The notes beneath the pieces were generated by a model that saw only the letters and a list, made by a program, of their open reading frames with translations, was not told where the DNA came from and made no database searches. Shown here piece by piece: positions 21,611 through 31,400 of a stretch of 64,000 bases of DNA (its first letter is position 1; every line of letters begins with the position of its first letter). Position numbers and translations under genes: made by a program. The DNA is from Gordionus sp. m RMFG-2023 (lineage: Eukaryota > Nematomorpha > Gordioida > Chordodea > Parachordodidae), in NCBI RefSeq assembly GCF_954871325.1, contig NC_088775.1, positions 68,797,561 to 68,861,560 on the forward strand. The letters run 5' to 3'.

Positions 21611-22389
21611 ATTTTCTATATATTTTGTTGACGCAGCAAGGAGTCGGCTCGATGGGTCAGCTCATGAGACCCTTTGAATCTCGAGTCTGATCCATGGCTA
21701 AATGGGTTGGCACAGGTTTGAGGTTGTTTTTTCGGCACAAACCCTGCTGGGCAGTGGCGTCGCTAGGGGGGAGCGCGCAGGGGCTCGAGCCCCCTAAAAA
21801 ATTTGAATAGCCCCCTGAAGCAAATAAAAAAAATTTTAATGGAATCTTAACCCCTTGAACTAAAAATAAATTTTTTTGATTGCCCCCTGAAAGATTTTTT
21901 TTATAATTCTATTAAGTAAAATATAGATTTAATTTTATTATTTAAAAATTAATAAGACTATCTAAATATTTAAGGAATATTATTTTAAATATTAGACTAA
22001 ATTAATACATATAAATTATATTTTCACTATGTCAGCCTAGCAATCAAATTTTGTGTTAAAAATAGAATTTAAAAAAGATATATCACTCACTAAATAATAA
22101 TTTAGCATTAACAATTAAAGCTTTATTCACTATTATTATTTAAATTATTTTATAACCCTAATTAAATAAATATAATCATTTATTAATTGAAAACTAAAAA
22201 ATTTAATATTTTAATTAGCAGAGTTCAAATTGACTAATCAACTATATATTTATTTTTAAATTTTATTAACATACCTATTTCTAAAAATATTTTCAAGGTC
22301 CAAATAAGCATAATAAAAAGTAAGTAAGTAGACATATAGTTTATAATCCTCGATTATATACAGTTGCTTATCTATATTATAATTTTCCG

Positions 22390-22552
22390 ATGTCCTCACT
22401 ACGTCATCGTGACATCATGTCATCGCTACGTCATGTCATCGCTACGTCATGTCATCGTTACGTCATGTCATCGTTACGTCATGTCATCGTTACGTCATGT
22501 CATCGTTACGTCATGTCATCGTTACGTCATGTCATCGTTACGTCACGTCATT
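22390..22552. repeat. Minisatellite, 16 bp unit CGTTACGTCATGTCAT, about 9 units
   Basis: Near-perfect 16 bp units occur at the 5' end of Helitron 1. Each holds TACGTCA, close to the cAMP-response element half-site bound by CREB/ATF factors. The same unit appears in only two to three copies at the matching place in Helitron 2 (59530-59590). Binding is an inference. Confidence 0.95.
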
Positions 22553-22554
22553 TA

Positions 22555-23250
22555 TTTTTTTATTTATTTATTTTATACAAACAGATGATCCTATATCTTA
22601 AATTTTCTATGCAACTGTAGGAGGTCATATTAAAACCAAAAAGTAATACATTATTTACTATTGTTGATTTTATTTATTTATTTTATACAAACAGATGATC
22701 CTATAATTTAAATTTTCTATGCAACTGTAGGAGTCCATATTAAAACCAAAAATAATACATTATTTACTATTGTTGATTATATTTATTTATTTTATACAAA
22801 CAGATGATCCTATAACTTAAATTTTCTATGCAACTGTAGGAGTCCATATTAAAACCAAAAAGTAATACATTATTTACTATTGTTGATTATATTTATTTAT
22901 TTTATACAAGCAGATGATCCTATAACTTAAATTTTCTATGCAACTGTAGGAGGCCATATTAAAACCAAAAAGTAATACATTATTTACTAATGTTGATTTT
23001 ATACAAACAGATGATCCTATAACTTAAATTTTATATGCAACTGTAGGAGGCCATATTAAAACCAAAAAGTAATATATTATTTACTATTGTTGATTTTATT
23101 TATTTATTTTATACAAATAGATGATCCTATAACTTAAATTTTCTATGCAACTGTAGGAGTCCATATTAAACCCAAAAAGTAATACATTATTTACTATTGT
23201 TGATTTTATTTATTAATTTTTTACAAAGAGATGATCCTATAACTTAAATT
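22555..23250. repeat. Tandem repeat, about 105-116 bp x 7, in Helitron 1
   Basis: Units read TTTATTTATTTTATACAAAC, AGATGATCCTATAACTTAAA, CTATGCAACTGTAGGAGGCC, ATATTAAAACC and ATACATTATTTACTATTG. Two to three further units are in Helitron 2 (59600-59960). Confidence 0.93.
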
Positions 23251-23459
23251 TTCTATGCAAATCTTATTTTGTCATGATTCTCTAATAAGTGCTATGTTCA
23301 GGCTTTCTCAGTTTCCCTTATTACCAATTCACATAATTTTTTTCAAAATTAGTGCAACTGTAGGAGGCCATATTAAAACCAATTGTCAAAGTATTACATT
23401 ATTTACTAAACATTACAAATTAATATTATTTTATATAGAAATTCATAACTGAGTTAATT

Positions 23460-24000
23460 CAATAAATTTAATATGTCTAGGCTTGGGAAAATTTTTTCAA
23501 AATTATTCTGGGTTGGAATGGGCTTAAAAAATATTTCTCAAAATTAATATTGGCTTGGTTTTCAAAAATTACTAGGGATTGAAATGAGCTTGAGAAACTC
23601 TTTTTAAATTATTAAGATCTTGGATGCTTGGAAATTTTTTCCAAATATTGTAGTCTTGAACCTATATTGGGATTTTTTAATGTTAAATGTTACTCTTATG
23701 TTATTATTCTTATAAAGTAATATATTTTACCCGTAGACCAATTGGTAAATCAGAGATTTGGCCTTCATTAATTATAAATTTAATATCTGGGCTTGGTTTC
23801 AAAATTATTAGGGATTGAGGTGGGCTTGAGAAAATCTTTTTAAATTATTAAGATCTTGGATGCTTGGATATTTTTTCTAGGTATTGTAGGCTTGAACCTA
23901 GATTGGGATTTTTTAATGTTAAATGTTAGTCTTATGTAAATATTTTTATTAAATATATATTTTATCTCAAAGAATAGTTTTCAGTAACATACAAAATGTA
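23460..24000. repeat. GGGCTTGG-type Helitron repeats
   Basis: Repeated blocks (GGGCTTGGGAAAATTTTTTC, AAATTATTAGGGATTGAGG, TTAAGATCTTGGATGCTTGG, AGGCTTGAACCTAG) also occur at 26220-26400, 39100-40160 and 60180-60660. All are close to or inside Helitron copies, so they mark this Helitron family. Non-coding. Confidence 0.8.
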
Positions 24001-24459
24001 GACTGATTATGCTATGCCGACAACATATGAATCCCTACTAAAGATATCACTAACATTCATTATTTTAATAACAGTCTCAAATAATATGGGAAAAGTCAAA
24101 ATTTAAAAAATACTAAAATTCTCTTTTCCTTTCTTTCACTTTTAATTCTTTTATTATCTACCCCTTTCTCATCATTTTCCTTTCCTATCTTCACTTTTTA
24201 ATTATCTTTATCTTTACCTTCCTTTCCTTTTAATTCCCTATTTTCTTTTCATTTAATTTTCTCTTATTTCCCTACCTCAGGCTACACACTCCAGCCGAAA
24301 GCTGGGCTTATCAAAAAATAAACATCAATCAATTCTTAATTCAACTCATATTCAAGCAAAAAAATTATACTGGGTCATATGACGTGAATCTCAATAAAAT
24401 CTATCAAATGCAAAATAAAGTTATTCATCTATATATATACTAAAAATGCTAATACTTTT

Positions 24460-25975
24460 CATTTTAGAATACATCTATTTTAGCTTCTGATGGATGATAT
24501 TCCCACTATTTCTAGAGAGGTTAACCTAATATTGACTCCTCTTCATAATACATTAATATGTTTTTTAATTATTCTTTTGTTTTTATTTTAGATAACAAAC
24601 CATGTCCTAACCTCATTTAATGATTGTACAGGTGGTGATTTATCCGTCATTAATAAAAGAAAAAGATGGCAGATCAATCAAAAAAAGAAACGCACTAGGG
24701 ATAGCGAGGCCCTACAAAATCTACTAACAACTCAAAACTTATATATATATTTTTTTATACTCTTTTATATTATAGAATACATCTATTTTAGCTTCTGATA
24801 ATGTCCCCACTATTTCTAGAGAGTTGAACCTTATATTGACTCCTCTTCAGGTTCAATGCATTTATATTTTTTAAATTATTCTTCTGTTTTTATTTTAGAA
24901 CAAACCCTGTCTTAACCTCACTTAATGATTGTACAGATGGTGATTTATCCGTCATTAATGAAAGAAAAAGATGGCAGGTCAATCAACAAAAGAATAGCTA
25001 TAGGGATTGTGAATCCCAGCAAAATATACTAACAACACATAATAAAGTTAGTGTATATATATATATATACTAAAAAGGCATAAATGTTCTTATATTTTAG
25101 AATACATCCATTTTAGCTTCTGATGATATTTCCACTATTTCTAGGGAGTTGAACTTAATATTGACTCCTCTGCAAGTTTAACGCATTCATTTTTTTTTAA
25201 TTTTTATTTGTTTTTATTTTAGATAACATACCCTGCTTTATTTTCTCCTTATAATTGTTTAAATATTGATATATCTACCATTAATAATCAATAAATACAA
25301 AATAAATGTTCAGAAAAACATGATAGTCTTGATAAGTCCCCAACTAGACAAATTTTATTTTTTGATGATAGCCTCCCAACTACTAGAGAATATGCATATA
25401 TTGACCCCATTACAGGTTCAGTACAGTATTTTCATGTTCTTTTTATTTCAATAAAATGTTTATTTATATTTTTGCCTGATTTTAAGTTTAGTATTTAATG
25501 GCATTTTTGTTATTTAAATAGATAGCATTTTTTTTTACTTAACATAAAATATAGACAAATAATTGGGAAATGCAAGACATACATTAAATTTATCCGAAAA
25601 GCTACAAAAACCCTATATAATAAACAACAATTTATTTTTTATATATAATTTAATCAACAAATACAAAATAAATGCTCAGAAAAACGTGATAGTCTTGATA
25701 AGTCCCCAACTAGACAAATTTTATTTTTTGATGATAGCCTCCTAACTACTAGAGATATGCATATATTGACCCCTTTACAGGTTCAGTACAGTATTTTAAT
25801 GTTCGTTTTATTTCAATAATAATGTTTATTTATATTTTTGCCTGATTTTAAGTTTCATTAGTGTTTAATGGCATTTTTGTTATTTAATTAGATAGCATTT
25901 TTTTTACTTAACATAAAATATAGACAAATAATTTGGGAAATGCAAGACATACATTAAATTTATCCGAAAATCTAC
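24460..25975 (+). pseudogene. Array of duplicated exon-like modules inside Helitron 1 (captured gene fragment?)
   Basis: Two module types alternate. Module A (24468-24546, 24776-24850, 25101-25173) follows a T-rich tract and TTTTAG, and reads ILASDDISTISRELNLIL then TPLQ. At 24850 it ends CTTCAG followed by GTTCA. Module B (24592-24738, 24899-25045, a variant at 25223-25300) also follows TTTTATTTTAG and reads VLTSLNDCTDGDLSVIN and KRKRWQVNQQ. Two later fused variants read DSLDKSPTRQILFFDD and end CATTACAG or CTTTACAG before GTTCAGTACAG (25414, 25780). Amino-acid conservation between copies and retained AG/GT borders indicate origin from spliced exons. I do not recognise the protein. Some copies carry stops. 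Confidence 0.55.
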
Positions 25976-28171
25976 AATAACCCTATATAATAAACAACAA
26001 TTTATTTTTTATATATAATTATAATTGATCATATTAACAAAAAGTATAAGAGTCGGTTATTTTTATTTTATTTGTCATGATTCTCTAATAAGTGGTTTGC
26101 CCAGGCCTTCCCAGTTTCCTTTAATACGGAATTCACATGTTTTTTTTACATCTTAAACGAATTGGTAAATCAGATAATTCCCCTTCATGTGATTATAAAT
26201 CAATTAAAAATTTAACTATCTTCGAGGTGGGAAAAAATTTTCAAAATTATATTGGATACGACTGGGCTTGGAACCTCAAAATTTAAATTAGCTTGCACCT
26301 GACATGATATTATTTTTAACAAATTATTAAGGGTTGAGCTGGGCTGGATAAACTTTTTAATAATTATATGCTTCCTAATATTGTGAGCTTGGATCTGGCA
26401 TGACATCTATCGTAAAAAAATGAATAAAAATCTCATTCCCCGTCATTTTTGACGGGCTTTCTAATAGTAAAATATTAGATTAAATGCCACCTTTATAGAC
26501 GTATTTGACAGTTATAATATATTACAGATAATATTATAATGAATTTTACTAATAAATGCTTTTGATTATAAATATAGTAACAATTTGCTTTCAAGTATTT
26601 AAAGCCATCTATTTAGTTATAAATAATTTTAAAAATTAAACATTTTATTATTCATCCTAAAATAGATGTAATAAATTTGATATCTTTTCTATTCTTTTTA
26701 CGTTAGGAAATCTATTTTTTTCTTCTTCAAAAAATAAAAAATAGTTATGAGTTAAATTTTTAATACAAGTATATTTTTGATATTTTTACAAACTACTATT
26801 ATTTTAAGATATAAAATACCAACTAGAGGTAGTGCGACAATATATAAATCTTAATTAATCATCATATCATTCTGGTCCTTGTTTTATAGTTCCAAAATGT
26901 TTCATTTCTAATATAGCATCCTTGCTGTGTAAATAAATCAAGGCTTCAATATATTTGCTCAATTATTTCTTCCAAAGATTTTTAGTGTTTTTATTTTATC
27001 AATTTTTTCATCATAATAAATTCTGATACTAGTTTACATCGTGAGTGTCATGGCTATTACTGCAAATTAACCAACATCTATTATTTGTGTTGCTATGTAA
27101 TTTAAGATTATTACTACAACGGCTGAGAGCATATGATTGCATATTTTAGATAAACAATAATGGTCAAATGTATAGTCGTTTATATATTATATAACATTTA
27201 AAATGGATGATAATCTTTTAGAAATTTAATATCTCACAATAATTTTCTCGATTACTTATCTAGCTGCCATAATGTCATCTAAAAGGAAGCTCTAACCACT
27301 TAGTAGTTTTATGATTTGGATTGGTCGTTTATACTTTCTTCTTCAAGAATTATTGATTTGGTTTAGGCCTATAAAATCAATTGAGGCATATGTATGAATT
27401 AATTAATCCTTTTTATCACTTGTAATTCTTTAGACGCAAATTTTTTTTATATCAGCAATCGAATACTATAATAAATAGATTTTGTATTAAAAAATATTAT
27501 TTTTAGAAATGTCTTGTATTGTTTTAATTATTTATATGCCAGTTTATTTTGTATGCATAATATAATAAATGACAAAATATGAAATTGAGAATAATTAACA
27601 AATTAAAAAAAAAGTATAATATATAAATATAAAACCCGGCCAAAGGCCGGGCAAAACGGAATTGGAAGTATGGAGGGCGAAGCCCCCTATAATTTTTTTT
27701 AGTTGAGTACCCTGAGATTGTAAAGGCTAGCGACGCCCCTGCTGCTGAGGTTTAGGCCAAGCCTGCCAGACCCAGCAATTTAACAACACTACTGTACTGT
27801 GTGTAGTTTCCTTTTTTTGAGGACACATTCATCTTTGGTTGATTTACAACTCCCTTCCCTTTCCTATAATATTTTGATATTTTATTTATTCTTAGACTAT
27901 AAACTAATATATGAAAATATCTGTTGTCTGCAACATTTTTATTTAAAAAAAAATTACCATTTATATATTGCTTGGTAAAAATCTCTTATATACATCACAT
28001 CATAATATGATTTTTAGTGTAAAACTTAATATCTATCTTTTATAGATTTGAGATTGTTAATTATTTTCTTTTAATCCTGCTTTAATGATTAAATAATTGA
28101 TTTATGAATGCATTTAGTAACATTTGGAAAAAAAAACTATCAATTAACTTTTTTTTATATATTAAATATAA

Positions 28172-28384
28172 TTGAGCGCAACTCGCATCCATTTGGAAGA
28201 TATCGTTAGAAATAACGAATCTATGCTATTCAGATTATACATAGATATTGGATTAAAAAAAACAATTATTATCACTCATTCACATAGAATAAAGGATGTC
28301 ATGTCAAAATTACGTAATACACGTGATCTGTCAAAATTTAGAATGTCATCTAGCATTGACTTTAACTATAAGATTGATTCATAA
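28172..28384 (+). CDS. Terminal exon of an upstream gene; weak resemblance to CLC channel C-terminal CBS domain
   Basis: An open frame of about 68 codons follows a T/A-rich tract and TTGAG, a possible splice acceptor, and no ATG begins it, so it is read as a last exon. The peptide contains MLFRLYIDIGLKKTIIITHS, then RNTRDLSKFRM. This loosely follows the second CBS domain of CLC-6/7-type chloride/proton exchangers (LPRVFxLFRxLGLRHLVVVxxxNxVxG-RKDLARYR), lacking the VGxxT turn and with a longer loop. The assignment is tentative. Upstream exons were not found; 27742-28171 is AT-rich and could be intron, with the rest beyond the transposon block. Its TAA lies 32 bp before the SBDS start, leaving little room for separate UTRs. 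Confidence 0.4.
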   Translation: MSATRIHLEDIVRNNESMLFRLYIDIGLKKTIIITHSHRIKDVMSKLRNTRDLSKFRMSSSIDFNYKIDS

Positions 28385-28416
28385 TTATTATATAAGTTTT
28401 ATAACCAACTTTTTAA

Positions 28417-31400
28417 ATGTCTATATTCACTCCAGTAAATCAAAATAGACTCACAAATGTTGCATATGTAAGGATGAAAAAGGGTGGTAAACATTTTGAA
28501 ATTGCCTGCTATAAAAATAAAGTCCAATCCTGGCGCAACAAAATGTAAATTTACAATTAATTAATAAAATAATTTAATTCAAGTGAAAAAGATATAGACG
28601 AAGTATTGCAAACTCCTGTAGTTTTTGCCAATTTATCAAGAGGTCAAATAGCTAAAAAGGAAGATTTAATAAGTGCTTTTGGAACAGATAATATGATGGA
28701 GGCATGCTTAAAAGTGAATATTATGTCAAATATATAAAATTAACACATTCTCTTTGGTTAGATCAGTAAATTACATATCCCCTTATCAAATATTTAAATA
28801 TATACTATTATCAATAAATCTTTGAATTATTATTTTCTTATGGTTTTATAGCATTTATCAGCAATTATTTTTAAAAATTTTATGCATTATTCATAATGTT
28901 GTATTTGTAAAAATTTGAATAAGAGATATTGGAAAAAGGTGATTTACAAATATCAGATAAAGAAAGACAAAACAATCAACAAACAATGTTCAAGGACATT
29001 GCTACTATAGTATCCAATAAATGTATCAATCCAGAAACAAATAAACCTTATCCTATTACCATGATTGAAAATGCTATGAAGGAAATACATTATTCCATTA
29101 ATCCTAAAAAGAATAGCAAACAACAGATAAGTCTTAATTTAAATAAACAGGGTTAAATTATTTAAACAGTTCTAAAGGAGGATTTATTGGTTTTTAAATA
29201 TTTCACCTGTCTCTATTCTTTTAGGAATATCAGTTAACAACCGATAGCATAAAATTTAAATACTCAGGTGGGCCTAAAAAAACTTCCTTTTTTTAAAAAA
29301 TACCCAGGCTGTATATTTTGAAACAAATATTTAATTGTCTTTATCAGAGTTGCTAAAGTATCTAGATACAAAAATGTGGTAGTAGTACATTTTTAAGGTA
29401 CCTGTATCTTGAGGCATCTGTATCTGTTTTTAGATACCTTTAAGATACATTTTGATACACTTTTACTTAATGCTTTTATATTAAAAATAAAAAAATTTAA
29501 ATGCAAAATTTATTTTATTTCATATGAGCTATCATTTAAATCTATTAGATATCAGTTCAAGATTGTGAAGGATATATTTATCATGTTGAGGAATATATAA
29601 ATCCTTGCTTAGCCATGATGCTCATTAATTAATAAAAATATAATTGATGATTATTTTAAGCAAATAAATTTATTTAGAATTTTTTAAAATAGATTTACAG
29701 ACATTCTTTAAGTTTTAATGAATAAGTTATAAGTTTTAAACCCAATAGAGAAAAATGATCTTAGAATAATAAGCGAAAATTAAACAGTGAAATATATAAG
29801 AATCTTACTTATGACACATTAACTCTATCAAGAAAAGAATTTAGAGAGGAAGACGCAAAAAATCCAATTTTAGGAAGAGTAAAAATATTAATTGGTACTA
29901 ATATACAAAATCAAGCCCCAGAATTACAAGCTTTTAAGATAAGAATAGATGAAATAGAAAATAATGACGGTATTTTATTTTGGAAAGGCAGATTAATCAT
30001 TCTATAATCACTTCAAAAAAGAGTTTACATGCATACGGGACATCCGGGTATTACATCAATGAAATCCATTACGAGACATTATATATGGTGGGAACTTAGA
30101 TAAAGATCTCGAAAAACTAGTAAAGTGTTCTTCACTTAAAAAAAACGATTGGAACAATAAAAAAAGAAATATTATTGATCATTTAATTAATTATGATTTT
30201 TCTTTAGTTTATTTTTGAACAAAAATTTTAAATTTCCTTAACCCACCCGCCCATTGTTTAAATTTCTTAACCTGCCCACCCATCTGCCCATAGTTTCAAA
30301 AAAAATGTAACCCGCCCACCCACCTTCCTATTTTCGAAAATCCCCCCCCCCCCCCACTTAGATGGGTGAAACCCCGCCTAATGCAGACCTTTACTTTATA
30401 TTGATAAAAATTTATCTAACTCGCGTATGATGTTGATATCAATTGTGGCTAATCTATTTAATTCGTGCTTGCTAAACAATTACACCTGTATATCAGAATA
30501 TGATTTTAAGAAACTCTGTATCATGATATATACAGAGTTCCATCTCGTTATTACATTTTGTTTAAGGGTGTGGCTTAGTTTGTTCTTAACTGTTTGAAAT
30601 ATTGTACTATTTTTTTTACATCATTTATATTTAAGGCCATTTCAGTTAAACAATTGTCAAAAATATAATGCATGAAAATATTATTTAATATATGGCGTAT
30701 ACATGCTAGCGTTTTCATCTTTGAATGCACTTATAAGATTTGCTCCGTTATCAGTCACTCACACAACTGTACATTTATTTATTTTCTACTTCTGGGTATT
30801 CTTCTAAAATTAAATTGACTGCACTTTTAATATTGACGCCTGTTTTCATTTCCCTTGTGTCCAAAACAAATGTTTTTAATCCAAAATCCTTAATGATAAT
30901 ATGTCCTGTAATGGTTAAAAAACTTGTTTATAGTCATCTGTCCAAATATCAGAGGTTATATATAAATTATTATAGATCATGCTCTTATTCTTAATTTTAA
31001 TTTCATCGTATATTTTTGGAGCTATAGTATTCATGAGAGTTTTCCGGCTCACAAGTATATCTTTTATATTTTGTTGTCCATATGTAACACCAACATTTTT
31101 TAACTCTTGGCCTAGCTTGTAAAATCCTTCACTTTCTGAGTTTAAGCCAAATTTAGCAAAAAGTCTCGCGATAAAACACCTTAACATAAAAAGAAAATAG
31201 AACTAACGGAATGATACCGGATGTTGTTTATAAAATGCTGAAGTTTTTAGTTTTCATAAAAAAAAATTTTTTAAAAAAAGAACTAAATTAAATTAGAAAA
31301 TATGTATTATAATTATAAAATTGCAAATTTATATTTATAAAAAAACAATTTTAAAAGATAAAATTTCCGTGATTCACGGGAAATTTATGTTCACGCCCAA

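Larger units (their letters stand above)
22371..26467 (+). mobile_element. Helitron 1 (non-autonomous), nested in hAT copy 2
   Basis: It starts TCTATATTATAATTTTC directly after A, and ends with the hairpin CCCGTCA-TTT-TGACGGG followed by CTTTCTAATAG and then T. This is Helitron architecture: 5' TC, a 3' hairpin close to a CTRR-like end, and insertion between A and T with no duplication. hAT copy 1 keeps the empty site near 10238 (GATTATCAAATATTAGG), so both ends are confirmed. The inside holds a CRE-like minisatellite, a seven-unit about 112 bp tandem repeat, GGGCTTGG-rich repeats, and an array of exon-like modules. No Rep/helicase gene is seen. Confidence 0.85.
21752..27741. mobile_element. 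hAT element, copy 2, interrupted by a Helitron
   Basis: The left end is CAGTGGCGTCGCTAGG and the right end, inverted, is CAGGGGCGTCGCTAGC. Flanks CTGCTGGG (21744-21751) and CTGCTGAG (27742-27749) are an 8 bp duplication with one mismatch. Without the Helitron (22371-26467) it is about 1.9 kb, the same as copy 1 (9635-11621), to which it aligns on both sides. Near the right end is a CCCGGCC-AAA-GGCCGGG hairpin. No transposase is visible. Confidence 0.88.
21625..27792. repeat. Outer GC-richer repeat interrupted by the hAT at 21752
   Basis: Left piece 21630-21751 (GACGCAGCAAGGAGTCGG, GGCACAAACCCTGCTGGG) and right piece 27742-27792 (CTGCTGAGGTTTAGGCC, CAGACCCAGCAATTTAACAACACTAC) are GC-richer than surroundings. 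The end AACAACACTAC matches the terminus of the TAGTGTTGTT MITE family. The two pieces probably were one element before the hAT inserted. Confidence 0.45.

Noticed and set aside
22390-22552. CRISPR-like array of short direct repeats
   Set aside because: Units are contiguous 16 bp repeats with no unique spacers, in a eukaryotic Helitron.
22364-22620. Two overlapping 74-76 codon open frames
   Set aside because: They simply read through the 16 bp minisatellite of Helitron 1; the repeat peptide has no codon-level support.
25266-25745. Two frames repeating the peptide VLISPQLDKFYFLMIAS
   Set aside because: They are an out-of-frame reading of the exon-like modules; the conserved frame is DSLDKSPTRQILFFDD.
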